Of a stretch of DNA of 64,000 bases, positions 1 to 7,903 are shown in pieces (the first letter of the stretch is position 1; each line of letters begins with the position of its first letter). A model generated the notes under the pieces. That model was not told where the DNA came from, searched no databases, and worked only from the letters and a program-made list of their open reading frames with translations. The DNA is taken from the NCBI GenBank assembly GCA_950054155.1, contig CATLOT010000015.1, forward strand, positions 20,969 through 84,968. The letters are read 5' to 3'. Source of the DNA: an uncultured Bacteriovoracaceae bacterium. GTDB taxonomy: Bacteria; Bdellovibrionota; Bacteriovoracia; Bacteriovoracales; Bacteriovoracaceae. Both the position numbers and the translations under genes were made by a program.

Positions 1-984
1 GGGAATATCTTGAGGTTTCTTAAGTTTCACCTTCATATACCCTGTCATCGCCCCCCAACAATCTTCAAATTTTTGAATAGTCTTTCTAAAGTCACTTTTA
101 AAGGGAGAATCTAAATCATGAGCAAGGGTCCAATAAGGAATATTACTTATGACTTTCTTACCAATAAACTCACCTTTATTCGTCGAAATGACAAATTGAT
201 CTCCGCTCTTTTTAAAGGACTCTACTTGGTGGCGCATAAGAAGTTCCCCCCCTAAGGAGGTAAAGCTCTCACTAAGAACTCTATTAAATTCTTTAAAACC
301 ACCAGTCGGAACAACAATGTCCTCAGGATAACAAAGGCCCATCGCACTTGTAAGAAGAGCAACCTGACTTACTTTATTTTGCACACTTATCATGAGCTGC
401 TCATCAAGAACCTTTTTGAAAGTCGTCTTATCCTGATAGTAATTTGAAAAGTTGCTCTCAAGACTTTTTAAAAGACTTGGCAGGAGACCAACGCCCTTAA
501 AAAGCTTCGGATTGAAAAGTTTTGTAAAATCAGATAATCCTGTTGGGGGGAAGCTTCTGAGTTCATTCATAAGTTCCCAACTTCTTTTATTAAGAGAACT
601 TAAATGAGTCCAAACACTGTGATGATCAAGTCCAGGAAAGTTCTCACTGAGTTCTTTAATCCATCTCTCATTATCGCGATAGCGATTGAGTGTTAAATCC
701 TCAAGATGAATTTGCATCGGAAGCTCTGGTTCGACTCCCTCAAACTTTAACCCTAATAACTTTTCAATTTTCTTCAGAGGTCCATTATAAGCAAACCCTG
801 AAAACGTGGTCGCCCCTACATCAAAAGAAAAACCTCGATGATCATAGAAGCTAGCGCACCCTCCACAGTGGTAATGGGCCTCTAGCAGAAGTACTTTATA
901 ACCTTTCTTTGCAAGAAGGTTGGCACTGACAAGACCACCGACACCAGCACCTAGAATGACAAAATCATAAGGACTAGGGTTCAA
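1..984 (-). CDS. FAD/NAD(P)-dependent oxidoreductase, phytoene desaturase/retinol saturase-like (3' part cut by window edge)
   Basis: Reading leftward from a TTG at 984 gives an open frame to the window edge. It begins with a Rossmann dinucleotide-binding motif (GAGVGG at about residues 12-17) and a second FAD-contact segment with GGCAS. This layout is typical of CrtI-like phytoene dehydrogenases and retinol saturases, which oxidise or reduce isoprenoid double bonds. An in-frame stop lies a few codons upstream and no ATG is available, so TTG is the likely start, with AAGGGGAAG in front of it. The gene overlaps the end of the flavin-reductase gene by 11 bases and so belongs to the same leftward operon behind the cobalamin riboswitch. 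The substrate cannot be named from the sequence. A generic amine-oxidase-fold enzyme is the alternative. Confidence 0.8.
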   Translation of the reverse strand, partial: MNPSPYDFVILGAGVGGLVSANLLAKKGYKVLLLEAHYHCGGCASFYDHRGFSFDVGATTFSGFAYNGPLKKIEKLLGLKFEGVEPELPMQIHLEDLTLNRYRDNERWIKELSENFPGLDHHSVWTHLSSLNKRSWELMNELRSFPPTGLSDFTKLFNPKLFKGVGLLPSLLKSLESNFSNYYQDKTTFKKVLDEQLMISVQNKVSQVALLTSAMGLCYPEDIVVPTGGFKEFNRVLSESFTSLGGELLMRHQVESFKKSGDQFVISTNKGEFIGKKVISNIPYWTLAHDLDSPFKSDFRKTIQKFEDCWGAMTGYMKVKLKKPQDIP

Positions 985-1630
985 GAACTTCCCCTTTGAG
1001 ATTGAGATGTTTTAAATCGAGATTAGGCTTAGCGTAGCTTAATCGCGAGAGGCGCTTAGTCTCATGATAGGAGTCTAAACTAGAGACACACACAGTTTTT
1101 GCTCCTTCAAGATCAACAAACCCATCATTCTGTAAGGAAGACTCAGGAAGAATAATTTCTCTAATTTCTCCATAAATCATCACACAACCGTTGATTTCCA
1201 GTTTGTGCACTTCCTTTAAGTCCATGGCCATCTTGATATGAGACTCTTTCACAAAAGGCGCTGAGAAATTGCCGCTATATTCTTCATTGAGTCCCACCAT
1301 CTCAAACTCTGATTGATCACGCTCGTAGCGAGCGCTTGTTTGATGGGCGGCCTCAAAAATAGAGGAATTAATATGATTAAGGGTATAAATCTTTGTCTCT
1401 TGGATGTATTCAAGAGTATGACGGTCCACGCTATCTGGCCTAAAAACTGTTAATAAAAGAGCGGGGTCTGAACCTAAATGCGTGACTGAACTCACAATAG
1501 ATAAGTTACTTTGACCCGACTTTGATCGTGTCCCAATCAAGTTAGCACTTTTAAAGCCACTCAAAGAGTTGATGAGTTTAGCGCGGTAACGCTTCTCCAT
1601 TTGTGCTAAATCTTGACTGGTCAATTTCAT
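974..1630 (-). CDS. flavin reductase-like (FMN-binding split-barrel) protein
   Basis: This 218-residue protein resembles the flavin-reductase-like split-barrel family, whose members bind FMN and either reduce free flavin or use it as cofactor. The central part (about residues 25-120) has the usual alternation of a Ser/Asn-rich strand (SNLSIVSSVTHLG), a LLLTVFRP strand and a TLNHINSSI segment, followed by a typical helical stretch. No signal peptide or membrane segment is seen, so it should be cytoplasmic. It lies 17 bases after the thioesterase gene and overlaps the FAD oxidoreductase by 11 bases. It might supply reduced flavin to that neighbour, which is inference from position only. Confidence 0.75.
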   Translation of the reverse strand: MKLTSQDLAQMEKRYRAKLINSLSGFKSANLIGTRSKSGQSNLSIVSSVTHLGSDPALLLTVFRPDSVDRHTLEYIQETKIYTLNHINSSIFEAAHQTSARYERDQSEFEMVGLNEEYSGNFSAPFVKESHIKMAMDLKEVHKLEINGCVMIYGEIREIILPESSLQNDGFVDLEGAKTVCVSSLDSYHETKRLSRLSYAKPNLDLKHLNLKGEVLEP

Positions 1631-1647
1631 AGATACTCCTGTTCAAT

Positions 1648-2049
1648 CTAGGTATCTAGGATTTTAACAGGCTTTCGCTGATCATCAATCGCCACAAAGG
1701 TAAACGTTCCTTCGACAGCTAAAACTTTCATATCGCTGTACATCTCTTCTAGGAATAAAGAGACATTAATTTCCAGACTCGTATTGCCCACCTTGGTCAC
1801 TTCACCAATAAGTTCGACAAAGTGGCCACCAGGAATTGGTGTTTTGAAGTCAATACGGTCACTTGAGACGGTGACAAACTTCTTGCGTCCAAATCGAGTG
1901 GCAGTAATGAAAGCCACTTCATCCATCCACTTAAGAGCATTGCCACCAAAGAGGGTATCATAGTGATTGGTGGTGCCTGGAAAGACGGCCTTTACGACAA
2001 TTGTTTTTGAATTCTTAATTTTCTCTTCAACTTCTTTTGAAAAGCTCAT
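1648..2049 (-). CDS. acyl-CoA thioesterase, hotdog fold (YciA/BFIT-like)
   Basis: The 133-residue protein is the usual size of a single hotdog domain. It carries the family signature around residues 27-43: NHYDTLFGG followed by an acidic residue in KWMDEVAF, the region that holds the catalytic acid in YciA-type thioesterases. These enzymes hydrolyse acyl-CoA to free acid and CoA in the cytoplasm. The ATG at 2049 is preceded by a strong GGAGG. It is the first gene of a leftward operon, and its ribosome-binding site sits only about 20 bases after the 3' end of a cobalamin riboswitch, so B12 probably controls its translation. That is an unusual regulator for a thioesterase. Confidence 0.85.
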   Translation of the reverse strand: MSFSKEVEEKIKNSKTIVVKAVFPGTTNHYDTLFGGNALKWMDEVAFITATRFGRKKFVTVSSDRIDFKTPIPGGHFVELIGEVTKVGNTSLEINVSLFLEEMYSDMKVLAVEGTFTFVAIDDQRKPVKILDT

Positions 2050-2075
2050 AGGTTCCTCCGCGGGTAAAGATTTAA

Positions 2076-2161
2076 GCGTCAGTTAGGATCGGGCTTAGCA
2101 AGGTTTGCCTTACCGTTGCGGGACAGCGCTGGATTCACACCAGACTTCACTAAATCAACGC
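2076..2161 (-). promoter_or_regulatory. cobalamin riboswitch (core)
   Basis: On the minus strand the leader holds the hallmark cobalamin-riboswitch core: GGTGTGAATCC, then GCTGTCCCGCAACGGT, then the 3' element AAGCCCGATCC. The outer ends can pair as GCGT (2158-2161) with ACGC (2076-2079). The aptamer ends about 20 bases before the GGAGG of the thioesterase gene and no U-tract terminator is visible, so sequestration of the ribosome-binding site is the likely mechanism. The exact 5' limit is uncertain and may extend to about 2190. Confidence 0.88.
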
Positions 2162-2233
2162 ACTCAAATTCTAGGTTTCCGTGCACTCTTTTTCAATCAA
2201 ATAGTGTTAAGATGAACGCTAACTGGAGAAATT

Positions 2234-3454
2234 ATGAAGCTTTCAACCCCTCTTACCCTTCCCTGTGGTGTGACTCTTAAGAATCGTTTTGCCAAATCAG
2301 CAATGAGTGAAAATATGGCCTCTTCCGGCCATTTGGGAAATCCCAAGTTTGCAACCCTTTACCGGCGCTGGTCAAATGGAGGAGCTGGCCTCCTTATCAC
2401 TGGAAACATTATGGTAGATTCAAGTGCCCTTGGAGAACCTCATAATATTGTATTTGAGAAGGGGCTTGAGCAACAGGGAATTAAAAGCTGGACAGGAGCA
2501 GGGCGAGAAAATGAAACTCACCTTTGGGCCCAACTTAATCACCCCGGTAAGCAATCTCCAAAGTTCCTCTCCCCTACTCCGGTTGCCCCTTCTGCTGTAG
2601 CCCTTAAAGCACCACTCGATAAAATCTTTAATAAACCAAGGGAATTAAGAGAAGATGAAATCCTCGCGATCATTGCTCGCTTTGGTATCGCCGCTGCAAT
2701 TGCTAAAGACCACGGTTTTACGGGAGTCCAAATTCACGGTGCCCATGGCTATCTCGTCAGTCAGTTCTTATCTCCTCACCATAACAGAAGAGAAGACCGA
2801 TGGGGCGGTTCTTTAGAAAATAGAATGCGCTTTGCCTGTGAGGTCTATAAATCCATACGAGAAAATGTAGGCGCAGACTTCCCTGTGGGCATAAAACTTA
2901 ATAGTGCCGATTTTCAAAAGGGAGGATTTTCAGAGGAAGACTCCATGGAAGTCGTAAAGGAGTTAAGCGCTCTTGGAATGGACCTCATTGAAATATCTGG
3001 GGGGAATTACGAGTCACAAGAGATGATGGGCAAGCCAAAAAAGGAATCAACGAAGAAGCGGGAAGCCTATTTTCTTGAATACTGTGAAAAAGTTAGAAAA
3101 GTCACAGACACTCCTTTGATGCTGACAGGTGGGTTTCGCACGCTTGATGGAATGAACGAAGCTCTCGCTACCGATTCATGCGACGTCATTGGTCTTGGCC
3201 GCTCACTGGTCATTAATCCTGAATTTCCAAAGCAGCTCTTAGCAGGGGAAAGTGTAAAAAGTGAAGTTCAACAATTGACCACGGGCTTTAAAAGCCTCGA
3301 TAAAAATTTTCCTCTTGAGATTACTTGGTACACTCAGCAAATCCACAGAATGGGTCAGGGAAAAGATCCTGACCCAAAACAAAGCGTTCTTGCGAGTGTT
3401 CTTCACACTCTTTTCTCAATGGGGATTCAGGGATTAAAAAGAGTCAGATCCTAG
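2234..3454 (+). CDS. NADH:flavin oxidoreductase, Old Yellow Enzyme family
   Basis: A 406-residue TIM-barrel FMN enzyme. Diagnostic stretches are KNRFAKSAMSE near the N-terminus, QLNHPGKQ around residue 100, and HGAHGYLVSQFLSPHHNRR with RWGGSLENR near residues 175-200. These are the active-site and substrate-binding segments of the OYE/2,4-dienoyl-CoA-reductase-like group, which reduce activated C=C bonds with NAD(P)H. At this length it has only the OYE barrel, without the FeS/FAD extension of full dienoyl-CoA reductases. It is divergent from the riboswitch operon and shares the short region 2162-2233 for promoters. Its 3' end overlaps the deaminase gene by four bases, tail to tail. Confidence 0.9.
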   Translation: MKLSTPLTLPCGVTLKNRFAKSAMSENMASSGHLGNPKFATLYRRWSNGGAGLLITGNIMVDSSALGEPHNIVFEKGLEQQGIKSWTGAGRENETHLWAQLNHPGKQSPKFLSPTPVAPSAVALKAPLDKIFNKPRELREDEILAIIARFGIAAAIAKDHGFTGVQIHGAHGYLVSQFLSPHHNRREDRWGGSLENRMRFACEVYKSIRENVGADFPVGIKLNSADFQKGGFSEEDSMEVVKELSALGMDLIEISGGNYESQEMMGKPKKESTKKREAYFLEYCEKVRKVTDTPLMLTGGFRTLDGMNEALATDSCDVIGLGRSLVINPEFPKQLLAGESVKSEVQQLTTGFKSLDKNFPLEITWYTQQIHRMGQGKDPDPKQSVLASVLHTLFSMGIQGLKRVRS

Positions 3455-3918
3455 TAGCGAATCTTGTCTTCTTTTTCTTCCCACATCTTAAAGACTTCAT
3501 TCGCTTCTTCACGAAGAAGTTGGTTCATTGGAATTTTTCTTTGCTCAATGGGTGTCGCGATCTCTCTATAGAGAAATTCGTCATCAAATTTAATTGCAGC
3601 TGCATCGTCACGAGTATTGGCATAATAAATCTTATCGAGACGGGCCCAATAAATTGAGGCTAAGCACATGGGGCAAGGCTCGCAGCTTGTATAGATCGTG
3701 CAGCCCTCAAGGCTAAAGTCACCCAGTTCTTTACAGGCTTCGCGAATGGCAACGACCTCAGCATGGGCTGTCGGATCGTGGCTACTTGTCACCTTATTCC
3801 ATCCTCTTGCGATAATTTTGCCATCTTTTTCAATAATTGCACCGAAGGGGCCCCCTTCGCCTGCTAACATTTTCTCACGGCTGATCTTAATCGCCTCTGA
3901 CATGATCTCTTTATTCAT
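3451..3918 (-). CDS. guaD: nucleoside/guanine deaminase (GuaD-like)
   Basis: A 155-residue member of the CMP/dCMP-type zinc deaminase superfamily. The zinc ligands and catalytic Glu are seen as HAE (H52, E54) and PCPMC (C82, C85). The wider sequence, including GGPFGAII near the N-terminus, TSHDPTAHAE-like context and the IYWARLDKIYYA and FDDEF segments, closely follows Bacillus-type guanine deaminase (156 residues). That enzyme converts guanine to xanthine in purine salvage. Other substrates within the family, such as cytosine or tRNA adenosine, fit less well because of these GuaD-specific segments. Confidence 0.85.
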   Translation of the reverse strand: MNKEIMSEAIKISREKMLAGEGGPFGAIIEKDGKIIARGWNKVTSSHDPTAHAEVVAIREACKELGDFSLEGCTIYTSCEPCPMCLASIYWARLDKIYYANTRDDAAAIKFDDEFLYREIATPIEQRKIPMNQLLREEANEVFKMWEEKEDKIRY

Positions 3919-4094
3919 ATGGTCCTCTTTGCTTTAATGGTACTGAATTGAGTCTAAGCTCCTATTCTTACCAAAAAGGGTGTGGTTTTTTTAGGACTTT
4001 ATTAGAATATGATGAATATTATTCTAAAGGCGGTTAAATCACTTGTCAGAAAGGGCGCTATTCGTTACCTAGGGGGGCATCAGGAGACTTAACT

Positions 4095-4448
4095 ATGAAA
4101 TCACTTATTGCCGCTACTCTAGCCCTCACTTCAATCACTACTTTTTCAGCAGACCTTAACCAATTCTTCGTTGAAGAACTGAGCACGAAGCCTTGCGTTG
4201 GTCATGGCAGACTTTGGATGCAATGTGAAAACAAAGCCGAAACACTTGATTTGAGCCGTTACTTTGAAAGAGAACTTTCAGAGGCCATTACCTCTTCAAT
4301 CACTGCAGAAACAAAAAGTCTTGAGTGCCGCTACACCTACTCTTTTCAAGGCAACTGGTGTGAAGTTAATGGTTCTTTCACTCTTAACTTTGAGAATGGT
4401 CAGTTCCAAGAAGCGACACAGGTGCGCCGCTCTTACTGGGCTGAATAA
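4095..4448 (+). CDS. small secreted protein, unknown function
   Basis: This 117-residue protein starts with a short positive N-terminus and a hydrophobic stretch ending in FSA, a convincing signal peptide of about 19 residues. The mature part has four cysteines in two pairs (ST-K-PC and WMQC; LEC and NWC), which suggests disulphides in the periplasm or outside. AGGAGA lies 8 bases before the ATG. I do not recognise a family. It runs convergently into the chalcone-isomerase-like gene with a six-base gap. Confidence 0.6.
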   Translation: MKSLIAATLALTSITTFSADLNQFFVEELSTKPCVGHGRLWMQCENKAETLDLSRYFERELSEAITSSITAETKSLECRYTYSFQGNWCEVNGSFTLNFENGQFQEATQVRRSYWAE

Positions 4449-4454
4449 AGAGGC

Positions 4455-4931
4455 TCAACTTTCGCTTTTGAGAAGAGCTTTCTTAAGGTCCGAATCAACT
4501 GGTTCGGGCCCAATCCATGGCATGTGAACAATACGATAGAGCTTTTTATCACCAAGTTTCTTCGCTATGGTTTTTCCATTTTTAGAAATGAGAACATTTT
4601 CGCCTTCGTACTTATAAATCCTAAGTTTGTCTCCTTCCTTTATGTCCACGGCATGGGAGATGAGCCATTCCAACTCCTTATCAATATTCTTCTCATTCTC
4701 TAAGCCCTGCTTCCACCCTTTGATGGAATACTTGCGCTCAACATCGCGTAGGTACTCAAGTTCCAAAGCTTCAACTTTATCGCTCTTGTAATAGCGAACG
4801 ACATAAACGTCCCAGAAGAGGTAACTTAAGGTCCCCTCGCCAACCTTTGAAAGTTTGGCTTCCTGTGGATTAAACGCAAATGCGCCAACAAAGAAAAGAC
4901 ACGAACAAATGATTAAAAGTAATTTATTCAT
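4455..4931 (-). CDS. chalcone-isomerase-like secreted protein
   Basis: A 158-residue protein with a signal peptide (hydrophobic stretch ending GAFA). The following VGEGTLSYLFWDVYVVRYY and ALELEYLRDV segments match the bacterial chalcone-isomerase-like domain family (PF16036 type). Members have the fatty-acid-binding-like fold of chalcone isomerase but generally not its plant activity. It is the last gene of the seven-gene leftward operon and overlaps the desaturase by eight bases. In other proteobacteria this family recurs with DUF1365, FAD-oxidase and CFA-synthase genes under RpoE-ChrR control, exactly the neighbours here. A role in handling modified acyl chains in the envelope is inference. 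Confidence 0.75.
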   Translation of the reverse strand: MNKLLLIICSCLFFVGAFAFNPQEAKLSKVGEGTLSYLFWDVYVVRYYKSDKVEALELEYLRDVERKYSIKGWKQGLENEKNIDKELEWLISHAVDIKEGDKLRIYKYEGENVLISKNGKTIAKKLGDKKLYRIVHMPWIGPEPVDSDLKKALLKSES

Positions 4932-5616
4932 AGGCTACAATCCTTAGTCTTCTTAGTGCTCTGAGAAGCACATAAGTAAAATCAATCTCAAATGAATTAT
5001 CAGCAAAATTGAGCTTCTGTGAATTGGCATGGTGATTATTCTGATAAAGTTCTCCCATCATCAGAAAATCGATCAGCAGAGTGTTTTTGGAATTATCAGT
5101 AAGCTGATGGTTTTGATAACCATACTTGTGCCCACACCAATTCACGATTGCCCCATGAATAGGTCCGAGCATTGAATGGATCGGAACCAACAAAAGAAAC
5201 CAAAAGCTATCCGTGAAAGCCAGGTAAAGCGCTATGTAAGAGAGAACAAAGAAAGTCCTCGTGACAACAGAGTCACCAACGGCAACAATTCGAGGAAAAC
5301 GCTCATTGGAATCATTAATACTCATGTACTCATCATACGTTTTCTTCATCATTCTTATCACACTTCCGCTCATCACAGGTGAATGTGGATCCTTTTCTGA
5401 GTCACTATAGGCATGATGGCGACCGTGGAGCTTCTTATAGTGCTCAGGCCTAAGAAAACTAGGCCCCTGAGCAATAATCGTAAGAATGAGAAAGAATCCA
5501 TCCCAAAAGGGAGAGAGCTTCACTTGCTTATGAGAAATATAACGATGCAAGTAGAACGACTGACAAAAGAGCGACAGATACCAATGAAGAATAAGAAATG
5601 ACGCTGCAAAAATCAT
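4924..5616 (-). CDS. membrane fatty-acid desaturase (histidine-box type)
   Basis: A 230-residue integral membrane di-iron desaturase. The three histidine boxes are visible: HRYISH (H24-H29), HGRHH (H64, H67, H68) and QNNHH near residue 195. They are separated by long hydrophobic segments. The enzyme would introduce a double bond into acyl chains of lipids or acyl-CoA using O2. It is shorter than typical delta-9 desaturases (about 300 or more residues), mainly at the N-terminus. It lies nine bases after the second methyltransferase gene and overlaps the chalcone-isomerase-like gene. The pairing of a desaturase with two CFA-like methyltransferases hints at a multi-step acyl-chain modification. 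Confidence 0.85.
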   Translation of the reverse strand: MIFAASFLILHWYLSLFCQSFYLHRYISHKQVKLSPFWDGFFLILTIIAQGPSFLRPEHYKKLHGRHHAYSDSEKDPHSPVMSGSVIRMMKKTYDEYMSINDSNERFPRIVAVGDSVVTRTFFVLSYIALYLAFTDSFWFLLLVPIHSMLGPIHGAIVNWCGHKYGYQNHQLTDNSKNTLLIDFLMMGELYQNNHHANSQKLNFADNSFEIDFTYVLLRALRRLRIVAYE

Positions 5617-5625
5617 AAGAACCTC

Positions 5626-6645
5626 TTATTTTTTAGAGAAGAGATAATGACCAACAAACCACTCTTCTCCGTCATTATAGCCAAAGAGCTCAGCACAACT
5701 CCCAAAGAAGATTTTCCATCTGTTAAACCATAAATGGGCATCTTTCTCTCCGTATGTTCTGCTCATGACTTCCATAATAGATTGCTTTCTAGCATCCATA
5801 TTAGAAAACCAGTCCTCACTCGTTTTTTGATAATGCTTACCGTTGACCTTCCACTTCTGATCTAGCTTTAAGCTGTCTTGCACACGCTCAAAGAGATCAA
5901 ATCCAGGCATAACGCCACCAGTGAAAAAATAGCGCCCCATCCAATTGTCCTCACCCTCGGTCTCAAAGAAGTATGTGGCTTCACGGTGACAAAAGATATG
6001 AATAAAGACTTTACCTTCATCTTTAAGCCAGCTCGACACACGAGCGAAGAGACTCTTGTAATTACGGACATGCTCAAACATTTCAATCGACATAATGCGA
6101 TCGAATTTCTTATCGATTGAAAACTCATTTATGTCAGTTGTAATGATTTTAACATTATCAATTCCACGACTGAGCAAAACTGATTCGATATACTCGCGCT
6201 GCCCATTAGAATTCGAAATTGCCGTGATAGTAGAGTTAGGGTACTTCTTGGCAAGAAACAAGGTCATTGAACCCCATCCACATCCTAATTCTAGAATGTC
6301 CATACCATCTTCGAGTTGGGCCCGTTCACAGTAGAGTTCAAGCATTCTCACTTCTGCTTGTTCTAAAGTATATTCGTCTTGTTCATAGTACGCACAGCTG
6401 TATTTTAGATTCTCTCCTAAGGCGAGAAAGAAGAAGTCGGCAGGCAGCTCATAATGCTGTTTATTTGCAGCCTGTGTTTCAATAGCAATAGGCGTTTCAT
6501 TAAGCTTATCCAAAATACGATTACGATGAAATTCAGGGTCAGAGGAGATTTCTTTTAACCTCTTTCCAATTAAGTTTCTTATCCCGAGACGGACAACGGG
6601 TTCTGGTACAAAGCCTTGCTCAACTGCATTAATCATCAATGACAT
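5626..6645 (-). CDS. SAM-dependent methyltransferase, cyclopropane-fatty-acid-synthase-like (second copy)
   Basis: Starting at the ATG at 6645 gives 339 residues. I prefer this start to the one at 6681 because AAGGAG sits eight bases in front of it and it removes a 35-base overlap with the preceding gene. The SAM-binding motif is DILELGCGWGSMTLFLAKK, with a YSCAYY segment before it as in CFA-type enzymes. The C-terminal half differs from classical CFA synthase (FIHIFCHREATYFFE, FFTGGVMPGFDLF), so it forms a distinct subgroup related to unsaturated-acyl methyltransferases. It would methylate or cyclopropanate double bonds of phospholipid acyl chains. It follows the first CFA synthase by one base, so the two are clearly co-expressed. 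Confidence 0.82.
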   Translation of the reverse strand: MSLMINAVEQGFVPEPVVRLGIRNLIGKRLKEISSDPEFHRNRILDKLNETPIAIETQAANKQHYELPADFFFLALGENLKYSCAYYEQDEYTLEQAEVRMLELYCERAQLEDGMDILELGCGWGSMTLFLAKKYPNSTITAISNSNGQREYIESVLLSRGIDNVKIITTDINEFSIDKKFDRIMSIEMFEHVRNYKSLFARVSSWLKDEGKVFIHIFCHREATYFFETEGEDNWMGRYFFTGGVMPGFDLFERVQDSLKLDQKWKVNGKHYQKTSEDWFSNMDARKQSIMEVMSRTYGEKDAHLWFNRWKIFFGSCAELFGYNDGEEWFVGHYLFSKK

Positions 6646-6646
6646 A

Positions 6647-7903
6647 TTATTCTCCTTGGTTTCTAAAAAATGGTTTACCAAACACGAGATGGCTCACACC
6701 TATCGCGCGCTCCTTGAATCCTCCAATGCAATAGGAGAAATAAAAGTTCCATAGACGCTGAAATTCCTCATCTAGCCCAATCTCCGCTAAGCTCGCTTTA
6801 TTGTCATTAAAACGCTCTTTCCACTCCAGCAAAGTCTTTGCATAATCCTCAGCAAAATCACTCTGCTCATAGAGTCTCAGGTCAGTGTTTTCTTTCGCTT
6901 CTGTCATAATGGCGTGAAGTGATGGGATAAAACTTCCAGGAAAAATAAACTTCTTAATAAAGTCCACTTCGTCCACAGCTCTGTCATATTCTTGATCATT
7001 GATGGTGATGGCCTGAAGAACGGCAAGTCCCTCTGGTTTGAGAACATCGGAAATCTTTTTGAGGTAACCTCCTAAGAACTCCTTACCAACAGCTTCAATC
7101 ATTTCAATGGAAACTACGCGATCATAGACTCCGCTAAGGTTGCGATAGTCTTCTTTAAGAAGAGTTATCCTGTCCTCAAGTCCTGCTTCTTTAATCTTTC
7201 GTTTTGAAACTTCATATTGGCGTTCAGAGATCGTTGTTGTTGTTACATGGCAGCCATACTTTCCCGCAAGGTGAAGGGCGAGCGCTCCCCATCCGGTACC
7301 TATTTCCAGAACACTCTCGCCTCCTTTAAGGCACAAACGCTTGGCGATAAGTTCCAGTTTTTCGTATTGGGCTTCTTCAAGTGATTCAGTTCCCGTCTTG
7401 TAATAAGCACTACTATACATTTGAGATTCATCGAGAAAGAGCTCAAAGAGTTTATCGGGAAGATCATAGTGGGCCACAATATTTTTCTTTGAACCCTCTT
7501 GGGTGTTTCTCTGGCGCCAGTATTCAATGAAGCGCACGGGCTTTATCAAATTCACGATTCCCGAATCAAGCTCTGTGAGAAGAGTCCTATTCATGGCAAA
7601 GAGCCGCATAACATTATCAAGGTTTGGCGTTTCCCACCTTTTGAGAACATAAGCCTGGGCGGCACCAATTGAGCCCTGACTAAAAATATCAAAATAAAAG
7701 CTACTATCGACAATTTCTATCTTGGCAGAGCAATTATATGTTCCCGTACCAAAGGTCATCTCCCTACCATTCTCGACCAGACTCAATTGTCCGTATGAGA
7801 GAGATTCCAATTTCTTTAGGACGAGCTTTCTTACAAAGTTTAGGAGCATCCCCTCTGACTGTCGGGCACTCTCCTTCTTGGTTTTTGTGGCAACTGTATT
7901 CAT
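6647..7903 (-). CDS. cfa: cyclopropane-fatty-acyl-phospholipid synthase family protein
   Basis: A 418-residue protein, close to the usual CFA synthase length. Residues about 60-130 form the N-terminal lipid-binding-type domain. The SAM motif SVLEIGTGWGALALHLAGK lies in the middle, preceded by AHYDLPDKLFELFLD and MYSSAYY, which are highly typical of the family. The reaction is transfer of the SAM methyl group to a cis double bond of a membrane phospholipid acyl chain. It overlaps the DUF1365 gene by four bases (ATGA-type junction). The arrangement FAD oxidase-DUF1365-CFA synthase is the hallmark order of RpoE-ChrR regulon operons in proteobacteria. Confidence 0.92.
   Translation of the reverse strand: MNTVATKTKKESARQSEGMLLNFVRKLVLKKLESLSYGQLSLVENGREMTFGTGTYNCSAKIEIVDSSFYFDIFSQGSIGAAQAYVLKRWETPNLDNVMRLFAMNRTLLTELDSGIVNLIKPVRFIEYWRQRNTQEGSKKNIVAHYDLPDKLFELFLDESQMYSSAYYKTGTESLEEAQYEKLELIAKRLCLKGGESVLEIGTGWGALALHLAGKYGCHVTTTTISERQYEVSKRKIKEAGLEDRITLLKEDYRNLSGVYDRVVSIEMIEAVGKEFLGGYLKKISDVLKPEGLAVLQAITINDQEYDRAVDEVDFIKKFIFPGSFIPSLHAIMTEAKENTDLRLYEQSDFAEDYAKTLLEWKERFNDNKASLAEIGLDEEFQRLWNFYFSYCIGGFKERAIGVSHLVFGKPFFRNQGE

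Noticed and set aside
6646..6681. Longer start of the second methyltransferase at 6681
   Set aside because: It overlaps the preceding gene and has no ribosome-binding site, while ATG 6645 has AAGGAG at ideal distance.
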